Assembly (NCBI GenBank): GCA_963931865.1
Contig: OZ007514.1
Coordinates: 806,001-870,000 of the forward strand
DNA: 64,000 nucleotides
Direction: 5' to 3'
From: Axinella damicornis
Taxonomy: Eukaryota; Porifera; Demospongiae; Axinellida; Axinellidae
Shown here: positions 32,987-44,639 of the stretch, in pieces
How the letters are laid out: every line of letters begins with the position of its first letter
Numbering within the stretch: position 1 is the stretch's first letter
Made by a program: the position numbers and the translations under genes
The notes under the pieces: generated by a model
What the model was told of the DNA's origin: nothing
Seen by the model: only the letters and a program-made list of their open reading frames with translations
Databases searched by the model: none

Positions 32987-33172
32987 CTTGTAGCCTGTGT
33001 GTGAATCTATGCCCATGGTTTAGTATAAGCTACAAGTTCATGATCCCTAGCTAGTAATCACTTCAGTCACCCTTCTATGACTCAGATATATTTGTGACCC
33101 TCTAAGCAATATTACGTGGGTTCAAAGTTCATTGGCTCCTAAGCGAATTATGATCAGAAAGTCAATTTAATT

Positions 33173-34953
33173 TCAAGATACTTTTACACTTTTCTGAATA
33201 CCAGAGCTATTGGAGCTGACAGCCACTATGAGGTAGTATATCACAACCAGGACGATGCATATCAGAACAAAGATGATCAGAAGTGTGTAGGCGTTCACAG
33301 AGTACTGTTGGTCAAGACCCAACTCTCTGAGGTGCATCTCCGCCACCTGCAGTCCGGGGTTCAGCTTCAAGCTCTTCCTGAAGTAGAACGCAGCCTCCTC
33401 GTACTTCTCAAGAGCTTTGTAAACCTCTCCAAGTGTGAAGTATTGCAACCAAGCGTGGTGGTCCGAGGACTTCATGTGGAGAGATCTCTTGGCCAGAAAC
33501 ACAGCATCATCATAGTACTTGAGGTTGAAGAGCACCCGGGCCAGGTTCAATAGGAGGTCAGGGTGGTCGGGTGAAAAGGACAGCGCCTTTCTGAAGCACT
33601 CGATGGCCACTTGTGTGTGTCCTTTTATCCTCCAGAAGTTTCCAATCTGGTTCAACACCGTGAGTGACTCCGGGTTCTGCACAAATAACAACATTAAATC
33701 ACACACTACGCAAGACTGTCCTTGTATCAACCACTAGTCTCATATTCAGTGCAACTGCTTCAGTAAATATTCTGCAAAATAGTATGTTGATCACAAATTT
33801 TGGCTGATAGAATTGTTCCCATGGAGGCTCTTGTGTGCGAGAAGAGCATGGTACACACTGCTTGTGCATATATACGTCGACAGTTCGGACTGATGCCATC
33901 CTGGGCAACATATCCCCCTACAGTTTTACGTCTAGCTGATTGAAATACAGGGTAAAAGTGAGCTCAGAATCTTTGCACATTTCTGGTTACCTCTTGGTAT
34001 GCTTTCCTGAGTCCCATCTCAACCTCAAAGAGGTCTATAGAACTGTCTGTTTCTGACTTCTTGAATATCATGGCCACCTCCGGTTCTGGATAGGACTTGT
34101 GTTCTCCCCTCCTTGCTATCCCCTTGAGGAAGTCATACACGGTGAACTCGACTGTTTCACCACAGTTCAGGGGGCTGGGCTGGGCCCCTGCCAATGCACT
34201 CGGACTCCTAGGCAAGGATGTGAGCAAGGCAGAGTATACAGGCAGACTATACACAACAACAGTAGGCATGCACTGATTTATTGTGCCAGAAGTTATTTTT
34301 GCTTATTAGAAGACCACTTCTACATAAGCTTATATCATTACAGTAATTAAAAAAAACATTGTACAATGCATGCTGACAATTAACCATAGATTCAGCATTT
34401 TAAGCTAAGCAGTGCTCTCCCTGACATGAGGTTTATGAATTGCTACACATCAGTTCTGGAATAATTTGTCAGTTAACATTTGCGACAATTCATTCTAGTT
34501 TCCAGTACAAGAAGTGTCAAGTGTCCAGAGCAATCCTCACATTGGTCCTGATCCGTCTGGGTTTCGTGGAGCTGCTGCCGCTGCCGGCAGTTCACTCTTC
34601 TCAGCACAGTGGTCCACGGGGTGTGCAGGCTGGGAGTTAAGATCCACTATGACGGGGCAAGAAGGCCCTCCTCTGTGGTGAGATCCCCTAGGTCGACTCA
34701 CTCCCCTTGTTGTGGAGTGACGAAGTAACACTGCAAATTCCGGATCGTTTGTCTGAATACTGGCTACGTAGTACTCCTCCTGCTGGTGAGCCTCCAGCTC
34801 TGTGCTGGCTGGAGCAATGGCATCATCCTGGAGTTTCCAGTGGGTGACCCCAGTCGACTTTGAGCTCAGCAGGAGGATGACACCGATGGAGTAACAGAGA
34901 ACTGTTCTGGATCGGGCTAGTGGCGCAGTGAGCTGGGACGATGCCAGTACCAT
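33173..34953 (-). CDS. TTC17-like TPR protein with signal anchor and C-terminal membrane segment
   Basis: Three exons join in phase: 34541-34953, 33991-34207, 33173-33676 (377 residues, stop TGA). The N-terminus has a hydrophobic segment VLCYSIGVILLLSS followed by THWKLQDD, resembling the start of mature TTC17 (tetratricopeptide repeat protein 17). Exon 2 carries LNCGETVEFTVYDFLKG, again TTC17-like. Exon 3 holds three TPR units, for example LTVLNQIGNFWRIKGHTQVA and FTLGEVYKALEKYEEAAFYF. The protein ends with a transmembrane helix (LLIIFVLICIVLVVIYYLIV) and a short Ser-rich tail. Human TTC17 is over 1100 residues with two TPR blocks, so this is a short, membrane-anchored relative or a diverged paralogue. 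Other starts lie upstream in frame. Confidence 0.72.
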
Positions 34954-36504
34954 CCACCCGGGAGGAAGGAGTTGGGACATTTCCCTGATGTGACCTGAGT
35001 CAGAAACCATTACAGACTCACAAAGAAGACCCAACTGTGAGTATGGCTGTAACAGACAAAACCTTCCAAGCCCTTATACCCAAAGGCTGGTCTCCTGAAG
35101 GTAGGAGTGGTAAAGAAAAATGTCACCTACACTGGGGATGGTCCAGTCTGGTTCACGAAACTAGATTTTTGTTACTGATGGTGCAGTATATAGAGCAACA
35201 CAGTAACCCACACCCACTGGTATACGGTATCACTGTGAAGCCTCCATTTCATGTGATCATTTGCAGGCAGAAGCTACATCTTGCAACCCACACCCCTTTG
35301 CAAGACTATTGGCTACGCAGTTTCTGCATGGATAGGTCACAAATATGGCAACCGTGGGTACAGTGTATACTTACTACTGCAAGAATACTGCCATCCACAC
35401 TCCCAGACGACTATCAGTCTCATTTCCACACCCTCCTCCTCCCCTCTCTCTGGACATTTTGCCTATACTCCCCTCCGTCAGACTATATGCATGGATGGCA
35501 CTGTTACTAGCTATGCCAGACCATGGACCATGCACGGATGGCCATTGCAACCCTAATACTTAGGAAATGTGGTCACTGATACTTTAACGTATATGGATGA
35601 CCAGGGAGTGTCCATCGCTTTCTTGCCATGCAGTTTTATAAAAGAAACAGAATATAACGGAGGGCGTTTTGGTTGTTTTACGGCCAGTGACATCAAATTC
35701 AGCTGCTCTATACATCACAAAGTGACTAGTTAGTGATTCCAGTAAGCCCTTGGGAACAATGATTGCAAGGTGCGGTCACTCCAATAAACACCATGTGCTG
35801 TTGAGTTGCAACTGGGGTTGACATCACAATCCCATATATGGTGCACAGAGGTGTGGTGGGTGTGGCTTAACATGCTACTCCATATACTACATGCAGTTTT
35901 GCCTGCCAAGGTCACAGGGACACTGGCAGTTTAGTGGCATAGTCAATGCAGTCCAGGTAGGTTTTGGACAGTTGTGGATTGTGACCCGGTCGTAGTTCTG
36001 ACTGGAGTGACCACCCTTAGATTGCTTCCAGTACATCACACACAGGGTGCACATCTCATCTGTGCTGGGTTGTAGACGGTTGAGAGAGGGTCGAACCTAA
36101 CAGCAGCTCAGAGCCCACCCCAAAGCGAAGTTGCTTCGGAGTGGCACGATATCCACGAATTAATTGATTAACCCCCAGTACGCGTCTGGCTCACATTTCT
36201 CATCCTTTACCTGTGGCTGTGCTCTCTTTCCGGCTGCTATCAACGGACCAGCAGTGTGGTTGTTGGTGCTCGGCGTACAGCCCTCCGCGTACTGGACTGT
36301 GTAGTAAACCTGTGCTTATGGGTGGAGCCTGTTATCAACACGGTGGAAATCGGTGCCGCCACTCACCAATAATTTAGCTTGACAATGACGTCATTGGGAG
36401 CCCCTTCGCGGCGCCCGGCGGGGCCTGGGAACGAGACTAGCAGACATGTACATGTTGCAACATAATTGCAGAAATTGGAAAGTGGCCATAAAATAGAAAC
36501 AAAG
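34954..36504. other. Intergenic between the TTC17-like gene and FOXRED1
   Basis: No gene recognised. About 36395-36438 contains GGCGCCCGGCGGGGCC followed by TGGGAACGAGACTAG, the right terminus of a TAGTCTC-family element. Confidence 0.4.
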
Positions 36505-39500
36505 CTACACAATATTGTTCTCTCTCAGCGGCTTGCCGTCTACAATCCTCCGAAACCCAAAGTCGCTCAGATCAATGCTATGTGTTCTGCCATCCAGGAT
36601 GACTTCACTGATTGCTCGTCCCACAGCGGGAGACTGCTGGATCCCATGGCCGCTGAAGCCATTTGCAAACACCAGGTTTTGAAGCACAGGATGCGGCCCT
36701 ATGATCCCATTCTGGTCAAATGTGTTATACTCGTACAGCCCAGCCCATGCACTCTGCAGCTGTGTGCATGCATGAAGACAATAGCTACAGGAACAAGATG
36801 AGCCTCCAATTTCAGCATCAATGATGATCAATGCAATGTAGTGTGCAGTGGAAAGAAATGTTCTGGGTGAACCTTTGTACTGTCCAGGCCTTCTACACCT
36901 CCAGTTTTTGATCGTATGCTAAAACTGGTGGTGTAAAAGGGTTGAGAACAAGGCATGCAGTTAATATGTTATGTATCTTGGGCTAGGAATGAGATATGAA
37001 GCTGGGATTTGCACCATTGTGATCAGCATGAATGGAGCTTTCAAATGATGCCCATTGTACTCTCGGTTGAATTTTGACCCAAAAACCATGGATTATAGCC
37101 TTTGGTCGAGTGCAATTTTAGAAAAAATGTGACCAACATTAAAAGTCATTTTAGCACAACCACTTGAAGGTTCTTTTCGTGCTAATCACAATGGCACAAT
37201 TTTAGTCATCCTCTCTCACCTTGAGACTTTCAAACGCTGGCACCCTCTCTGCCAGTACTGGCCAGAGACGGTCTTCAAAGAGGGAGTAATCCACTTCAAA
37301 ATCTTCACTGTCAACATCCTGGAAAGAAGGAGAACCTCACTGCTGCACATGATACAAGGTAGTATACAACTTATTGGTTTCAATTCAGAAAGGGCATACC
37401 TAGCTGCCTATACAAGCAGCTATTTCAACTTACACACCATCTTTAACCAATCAGAAGGCTATATTTGGTGCCAAAAGAGGAAGTGATTGTTAATTTATCT
37501 CACCTCTAAGGGGCTGCAGCCACATATATATGTACCGTCGGTACCCTCTCTCCTGAAGTAGATCCCAGAAGGGTCGACAATGAGGGGACAATCAGTCGCA
37601 GGACCAGACGGACACTTGAACACAAACACACATCGCTTGCGAGGTCTGACAGGAAGCTCAGCACGCATGGTGGCATTGGGGTGGTCTTCCTGTCCGATAC
37701 CAGCCTTGTGAGCCACCTGTTGTGCCCATGCACCTGAAGCATTGACCAGGTGGTTGCAGCGGATCGTATGCAGCTGTCCTGAAGGTAGCGTCACCTGCAG
37801 CATATAGCACAGCCCCAGTAACTTTCCCTCAAGGGCCGGGGTAGACCATTGACGCAGACCACTTCTGCAGTGCTGGAGGAGCCAGGCTTAATGCTCCTCC
37901 CTCAACTTACAGCATCACGAACGAGGTCCAGCTAGCTAGACCACGGTCTGGGAATGAGGCTAGTATGCTCCTGTATCTATATAATGTCATGTGAAATATC
38001 TGATTGTCACAATTATACCTGCACACTGTTGACTATGTCCCCGCAGACCCCGACCCCTGTGACCTCCCCGTGAAGGTAGTGCACCCCCGTGGCAACAGCC
38101 TTCTGTCTGAAGGCCGTCAGCAGCAACCACGGATCGAACCACCCCTCGTTTCTCACACCTGCAAGGGTACGGGGACGGCACTAGCTCTTCAACAAGCTGA
38201 AACCGGGCCTCCGCCCACATGAATGCTCAGTGGTATATATACTTTTGCTGTCCATAATCCCAGGAAGGTGAATGGCTCATTACGTACCAAGACTTCCCAG
38301 GACCACGCCAGCTGTGTTGAGCCAGGGAAACCTTTCTCTGAGCTGGGAAGGTGTCAGTAACTCAACTGCAGCACCCTCACGTCTACAGAGAGAAGATGTT
38401 GGGAGGCAGGTTGGAGAAAACATTGGGGGTCAGCTAGATAGGAGCTTTGTGCAGCATACGATTTCTATGGAAGCATTAAATTTTCCTAACTCATGTCAGC
38501 AAACATTCCTATGGTTGTGTCAAGTTTGGTTGCTGTTGGCAACACGGAACAATATGTATTTCAAGTACACCCCTTGTAGCATTAGATATAGGCGTCTCCC
38601 AGCTCAATCGCTTTCCCACCGAGCTCCTCCCCCACCTCCTCTCTCCCAGCTCCTCCCACCCAGCTCCACCCCCACCTCCTCTCACCCAGCTCCTCCCACC
38701 CAGCTGACCTACTTGTGTGAGGTATGGTTACAAAACGTATACCGACTGTAAAGTCTACGTAACTAGACTTCTGTAGCCTCGTTCCCAGGCTCCCCCTTGC
38801 GCAGCAATGAAACATAACGAGGGAGCCTGGGAATGAGGCTAGTACCTCTGAGTCTCAAAGTTTTTCCTCATGACCTCCTCCCCGTGCTCAGAGGCCAGGA
38901 GAAGATAGCCCCCCTCCACAAACTGCACATCGGGAGGGTCGTGCCCCTCCACCTGCAAATGCTTGCCAATTTCCTTGATGAAGCTGCTGGAGTACATGGA
39001 CATCCGGACGTTTCCTTCCACGGAGAACTGCTGTCGTATAGACCCTACTGAGAGCACTGTGGACGCCTTCTCCAGCTGGAGTTGTGAAGAAGTCAGAGAT
39101 TGGAATGGTTTGAATTTCTAGGGATGGTCTAACATGTGAGAGGCATGCCATATAAGTTAGCCATTTTCTTCACCAGTGATACACTTGCGTCACTTTTCAG
39201 TGGCATTCCCGTATACTAAACTTGTGCCGCCATCTACCGTAATACACTGGCCTTGCATATCGATCGAAACATGCCCTGCATCACTGGTAAGCGTTTATAT
39301 AGACAAAAAAAGATCTCTTGAGCCTACATATCAATGCATACTAGAAGCACTGTTGGTGAATCGTTGCATTCGCCAAGATTGCCATAGAAGCTGCTATCTC
39401 CAAAAATGGAAAACAGCCAAGACCTTGTTGTGATGTACTACTGCTTCCTGATTGGGTCACTCAGGCTACCTGTACTGATCCATACGCACACCGGTGCACA

Positions 39501-39904
39501 TGTTCTGTTCAAAGTTACCCAAAAAGGAGAAAATTTATTTACTCCCATATTCAACAATAATTATTATTATTATGGCAGTTGGCCAAATGACATTGCAGAA
39601 AGCACTTCCTTTTTGAACAAAAACACACAACACACAAGAGAAAACATTAACAGATCACCTTGGTATCCCGCTCTATGACACAAATAGAATCTCCAGGAAT
39701 TCGCCTGCCAAGAAAGAAGGCGCTGGACCACCCCATCACCCCTCCACCAACAACTACTACATCAAAATTATTGTCCCTGGCTAGAGATCCACTGATTAAC
39801 GTTCTGGCCCAGCCGGTGTACTGAGCAGTTGGTAATGTTCTTCTCTTTAAGGGTAGTGTGTGATAGCTTTCGCGGAAGAAGCCTCTGGCTGCTATCATGG
39901 CCAT
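36505..39904 (-). CDS. FOXRED1: FAD-dependent oxidoreductase FOXRED1 (complex I assembly)
   Basis: Seven exons join in phase: 39659-39904, 38846-39075, 38288-38382, 38019-38158, 37504-37794, 37220-37318, 36505-36759 (451 residues, stop TAG; human about 486). The basic N-terminus, [20 protein letters not shown], fits a mitochondrial presequence. The Rossmann FAD motif is [18 protein letters not shown] with a downstream acidic residue in ICVIERD. Family blocks in order: [84 protein letters not shown] and [25 protein letters not shown]1 is needed for assembly of respiratory complex I. I chose the start at 39904 because it puts the basic presequence first; an in-frame ATG at 40033 would add 43 residues. 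Confidence 0.92.
36985..37200. mobile_element. GAGATATGAAGCTGGG-family fold-back element in FOXRED1 intron 6
   Basis: It begins GGAATGAGATATGAAGCTGG and includes CCATGGATTATAGCC. The right arm is truncated about 20 bases before the exon 6 donor. Confidence 0.65.
38773..38841. mobile_element. TAGCCTCG element abutting the FOXRED1 exon 2 donor
   Basis: TAGCCTCGTTCCCAGGCTCCC...GGGAGCCTGGGAATGAGGCTA. On the minus strand exon 2 ends CAGAG and the intron begins GTAC followed immediately by the element terminus. Confidence 0.8.
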
Positions 39905-40556
39905 TGCTCTGTTCCTGCTCCATAGTTTCGCAATGTGAAAAAGATTAGTCGTTTTACTTCCTGTCTGGGGACTAAATGCGGTTCCTTGATTGGTCGCTGG
40001 CTCTTGCGGGGATGATGCAAGTCTCGGGGTCAAAGGTTAACTTTTAACGGGCGTGACTAGACTAGAACTGGTTCTGTATTTGTCACTACATGTAAACAGC
40101 TGTTGTGTTTGTCGTTGTCTCAGATCAGAGAGCCCGCAGTTGGTGAGTTAATGTACTGAGTTGATGTTTAATGAGGCTAGCACCTTCTGTGTCCCGAAGG
40201 TACATAATAGCTCAGCAACCAAATGGCTAGTCCCAAATTTGGGACTAGCCATTTGGTTGCTGAGCACTTTTGATGGACAGGCTTTGAGGGCATGGCACGA
40301 ACACTACCACTTCTCCATTGATTGTGATCCTGTATTGCTTCAAGCGTAGACCTATAGACTTGTAGTGTAAAGTGGAAGTCGGATATGTCTAGTTTCCTCC
40401 CCGGATCCTCCACCTGCACAGCATCCCGTCTGAAGGAGAACAAAGGGGAGTCTCATGGATGGGGATACTAGTGAATACCCACACTAGCTGGGACGAGCAG
40501 CCTGGTTTAATTGTGAAGTGACAAAATTGTATACTGATGTAGTGTGAAAAAGAGGA
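39905..40556. other. FOXRED1 upstream region
   Basis: It holds a perfect inverted repeat near 40203-40262 (CTCAGCAACCAAATGGCTAG / CTAGCCATTTGGTTGCTGAG) and no supported gene. The promoter of FOXRED1 is presumably here. Confidence 0.4.
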
Positions 40557-41332
40557 TTGGTGCCACTTCGCCTATACTCCCATTTCGCCTACTAATAATG
40601 AATTAGTGCCATTTCGCCTACTCAACTAAAAAGGGTATTTTATTGATCTGCAGATATTTTAGTATAGCAGTATAGCAAGGGTATTTTCTGAAAAAGTGTT
40701 TTAGTATAACAGTATCTGTGTCCGCCTGTTCATTATTTCAACCAGTTCAAAAACATTTGGGTGTGCTTTTCTGGCCACACGCTTGAGTTTGTTATGCCAA
40801 CCGTCAACATGATTGTTGGTCCTGTGGCTGCCGGAATCTGTCTCGTACACATTCCATAAGCGGGGAGAGAAATTGCCCACCAGCCATATTGCTTCAAAAT
40901 ACGAGATGAACTTGTCAACCCTCGGTAGGTTTGGGGCAGACATCTTGATTGGTTGCCATGCTAGCCGAACAAATCGAAGTGGCACGAAAGCAAGTGCCAC
41001 TGTTTGGCGTACAAACCGACTGAAAGTAGCATCTTCTCGATAGGCAGCCTGTAGCCCAAGTTTGGATATTTTGCGGTTGAGAGCTTGGGCAAAGTGGAAG
41101 AAGCACCCCTTCACTTCTGTAGTTGGAAAGGCTAATTCAATTGCCTGGATGGTTGCAAGTTCAAAGTCTGTGACTTCAGCTGGGCTCATATCATATCACA
41201 AAACTGTCCAAAACATCAATACCTGTCAAGAAGACTTCCATTCTACCATGGAAAAACTTTTTTAGTTGAGTAGGCGAAATGGCACTAATTCATTATTAGT
41301 AGGCGAAATGGGAGTAGGCGAAGTGGCACTAA
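40557..41332. mobile_element. Internally deleted MULE (Mutator-like) DNA transposon
   Basis: The terminal inverted repeats are about 75 bases. The left reads TTGGTGCCACTTCGCC; the right, in complement, TTAGTGCCACTTCGCC; both continue through CTCCCATTTCGCCTAC and ATTAGTGCCATTTCGCC to CTCAACTAAAA. Between them is a piece of MULE transposase. No clear target-site duplication is seen. Confidence 0.8.
40701..41189 (-). pseudogene. MULE transposase fragment
   Basis: A 162-codon frame includes VTDFELATIQAIELAFP (second-aspartate region), VKGCFFHFAQALNRKI (C-x2-H motif) and a downstream NNHVDGWHNKLKR block, all typical of MULE/FLYWCH-associated transposases. The catalytic N-terminal part and the rest are missing, so it is not functional. 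Confidence 0.8.
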
Positions 41333-42162
41333 CCCGAAAAGGATATGCATTTAAGTGGGTTAAGAAAGTGCTTCTTTTAGCTCCACTAATGTTCTAGGAA
41401 CATTCTTCTGCTCGAGTGGAGTGAAATAGTATACCAGTTTAGCGGACACCCTTTCTCCTTCCGATGGGTGTGCGGGATATATTCACATTAGACCTCACGG
41501 TTGGCAAGAACGTATGGGGAAGACGGTGCTTTATCCATGGATTCTTGATTGTCAAGGTCACACATCCCAGAGCCAGAGTGTATTGCTACCAGTATTGTAC
41601 TCTACTGGCAGTGATACACATGCTGGGAGTGGGGTCTGGGATTGCTAGACAGTCAATAGTCACTTATGTTTTCTGCGCAGCAAGACATGTTGCCAACCAG
41701 ACGAAGTCTATAGCACAGACATCAGGATTTCCACAGAATGGTCTGTAGGTTTTAGAAATATGGTAGACTCTGATCTAGCTAGCAGCATAACTGTTCTGGG
41801 CAAGTTGCCTCACAAACATGAAATAAACTTTTATACTTCTCTACCTGGCAACCAACTAACACGTAATCCACAAGTAGCTGAGTTCATTAGCAGGGGTGAT
41901 GTTCTATCTACTGATGTATGGATACACACAGTAAGCGCTATGGTTCAGATATGCAGCATTCAGTGATAAAGTACTCCCTTTGACTGCATGGACAAGCCAT
42001 TTGCTTTGAACTGACTACACTTACCTCTGTGACAAGGCTGTGAAGTGCAATCTGTTCATTCATTGACCAGTTCAACATTTGACCATACAAGGTGACTGGT
42101 TATTGAAAGAGGTGATTTTGATTTGAAGTTTTGTGTTCATTATCATAGAATCGTTCACGAAG
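41333..42162. other. Upstream of EFHD
   Basis: Two short plus-strand frames (41464-41748 and 41760-41966) have no recognisable domain. They may be transposon debris. Confidence 0.3.
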
Positions 42163-43031
42163 ATGGCAGACTCGGAACTTGCTCAAAAGCTCTCTCGCCA
42201 GACCCAGATCAACGAGGGTGAGGCCAAACCAACGAAGGTCTCCCAGTCAGTGTATGCCGAGTTCAAGGAGTTCTCCATCCAGGAGATAAAGGAGTACAGG
42301 AAGGTGTTCCAAAAGTGAGTTGGAGATCGCCATCTTCCTACATGTACCTATGTATTCTGCCTTCTGCCCTCCCTATCCTCTTCTGCACCCTCCTCCTCCT
42401 CACCCCTCTCCCCACCCTCCTCCTCACCCCTCTCCCCACCCTCCTCCTCCCCACTCTTGCCCCCACCCTCCTCCTCACCCCTCTCCCCACCCTCCTCCTC
42501 ACCCCTCTCCCCACCCTCCTCCTCCCCACTCTTGCCCCCACCCTCCTCCTCCCACTCTTGCCCCCACCCTTCTCCTCACCCTCCTCCCCTCCTCCTCCCC
42601 ACCTCCTCCTCACCCTCCTTCCCACCCTCCTCTCCACCATCCTCCTCACCCTCCTCCCCTCCTCTCCTCCTGACCCTCCTCCCCACCATCCTCCTCACCC
42701 TCCCCCTCACCCTCCTCACTGATCTCTGCCATCCACATCACACTGAATTTCTCCCCCTCCCCACCCTCACACACTCACACACACACGCTCCCAGGTATGA
42801 TGTGGATGGCAACCACTTCATTGACTTCATGGAACTGAAGTTGATGATGGAGAAACTCGGGGAGCCCCAGACCCACCTCGCTCTGAAGGAGATGATCAAA
42901 ACTGTGGATGAGGATAATGACGGATGCATCAGCTTCAGAGAGGTATAGTGTGTGGAGTACAGTAGACATCTTTGTGTGCCTGTATATGTACAGTTGTAAC
43001 ACAGAACTACTAGAGACAACGCTCCCCCGAT

Positions 43032-43102
<71 letters not shown>

Positions 43103-43961
43103 TCATGCTAATCTTCCACTACGCTAGGGAAGGTACTCTGAGGGTCGAGGGACTGATGAAGATTGCAGCCACATGTGATGTGACAGAGGAGGGGGTCAGT
43201 GGGGCCAAGAGCTTCTTTGAGGCAAAAGCACAGCAGGTTTGCTCCTCGTCTGCGTACTGTAGCCAGTCTTGTCCCAGCTTCTCATCACCGATCACACTTC
43301 ATCTCCTCCACTCCTCACTGACTCCCACACCTCATCACACTCTCCCACTCACCTCACCTCCTCGTCCTCTCATGCCATCCTTCACCTCCGCACTCAAACC
43401 CTTCACTTTGCCCACCCTAATCTCCCTCCATTCCTCTCCCTCTCACCTCACCTCCCTCCATTCCTATCCCTGTCACCTCACCTCCCTCCATTCGATCCTC
43501 TCTCTGTCACATCACCTCCCTCCGTTCCTCTCCCTCTCACCTCCCTCCGTTCTTCTCCCTGTCACCTCACTTCCCTCCATTCCTCTCCCTGTCACCTCAC
43601 CTCCCTCTCCCTGTCACCTCACCTCGATCCCTCCGTTCCTCTCTCTGTCACATCCCTCTCACCTCTCTCTGTTCTTCTACCTGTCACCTCACCTCCCTCC
43701 ATTCCTCTCCCTGTCACCTCACTTCCCTCCATTCCTCTCCCTGTCACCTCACTTCCCTCCGTTCCTCTCCCTGTCACGTCACCTCACCTCCCTCTCCCTG
43801 TCACCTTACCTTCCTCTGTTCCCCTCCCTGTTGCCCAGGTTGCACAAGGTGCCAAGTTTGAGCAGGAGATCAAGCAAGAACAGGAGAGGAAGAAAAAGGA
43901 AGCAGAAGAGGCGGCCGAGAGAAGAGCTGCTTTCAAGGAGAAGGCAGCCATGTTCCATTAG
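42163..43961 (+). CDS. EF-hand protein, swiprosin/EFHD family
   Basis: Four exons join in phase: 42163-42314, 42795-42942, 43102-43236, 43839-43961 (185 residues, stop TAG). Two canonical calcium loops: DVDGNHFIDFME and DEDNDGCISFRE, each with acidic or Asn ligands at 1, 3, 5 and Glu at 12. Downstream GAKSFFEAKAQQ and a charged C-terminal helix (KFEQEIKQEQERKKKEAEEA) match EFHD1/EFHD2 (swiprosin), calcium-dependent actin-binding proteins. The usual N-terminal disordered region is short here. Introns 1 and 3 are almost entirely CCTCC-type pyrimidine repeats; intron 2 ends in a long (CA)n directly before the acceptor. Confidence 0.9.
42355..42790 (+). repeat. CACCCTCCTCC minisatellite, EFHD intron 1
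   Basis: Units such as CACCCTCCTCCTCACCCC and TCTCCCCACCCTCCTCC fill the intron up to the acceptor. Confidence 0.9.
43032..43100 (+). repeat. (CA)n microsatellite before EFHD exon 3
   Basis: About 33 CA dinucleotides end at the acceptor GCACACAG. Confidence 0.95.
43425..43830 (+). repeat. ~27-30-bp CCCTGTCACCTCACCTCCC minisatellite, EFHD intron 3
   Basis: About 14 units of TTCCTCTCCCTGTCACCTCA(C/CTT)CCCTCCA run to the exon 4 acceptor. Open frames through it are repeat artefacts. Confidence 0.9.
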
Positions 43962-44635
43962 CACCACTCAACAAGCACACGTGTGTTAGTAGAACAAGCA
44001 TTTTATATTTCAGTCTGGAAAGATTATTTTTTGTTGTTGTTTCTCACAGAGATGTAGTGAATTTCTTACTCTCTAGTCAGATATGAAGTCAGCTAGCTAC
44101 AGTTGTTCCAACAGTGAAAGTCAAGTCTGCAGGGAGTACATGTAGTGGAAGAACAGGAAGCAAGTGCAGCCAGCAGTGGCCACTAGGAAACCACAGTCAC
44201 CCACAGTTGTTTGTCTATTACCATCCTGCTCGCGTTCATGCACACCCCCTATCTTTGCAAGGGCATGGCAGAATGAAGCCGGCCGGGCGCGGCGGCGTGG
44301 GGTTATAAGTTTGCTGATTACTTGTGCCCCTGCTGATTAAATTATCAACTACGCGCGCGCGCGGAAGACGCCTAGGCCTATAGGAGCTAGGCCACCTGGT
44401 CTGAAACTGGTTGGTTGATTTCAATAAATTGGCGGGAGAAATGTGAGTTTATAAGAGCAGCATTGCCACTCACATTTCATTGTGTTCCGTAGTGTTGGTG
44501 TGCTCGTTTCCTGTGTATGCAGATATCTTCGCTCCGAGTCGCGTAGCGTGGCAACTTCCAAACGGCGACCGTCGGTAGCTACCCGCAGAACTGACTGGGG
44601 TATGTTCATCTTGCATGAGAAAAATTCAGTCTGGT
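43962..44635. other. EFHD 3' flank
   Basis: No gene recognised. It contains a GC-rich patch (GCCGGCCGGGCGCGGCGGCG near 44278) and ACGCGCGCGCGCGG near 44352. Confidence 0.4.
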
Positions 44636-44639
44636 GAGT

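Noticed and set aside
42738..43106. (VC)n and (HT)n peptides around the CA microsatellites, also at 55424-55876
   Set aside because: They are dinucleotide repeat translations.
43269..43989. Frames of 230-319 codons reading through EFHD intron 3
   Set aside because: They simply join exon 3 or exon 4 to pyrimidine repeats; the spliced model gives the full swiprosin C-terminus in phase.
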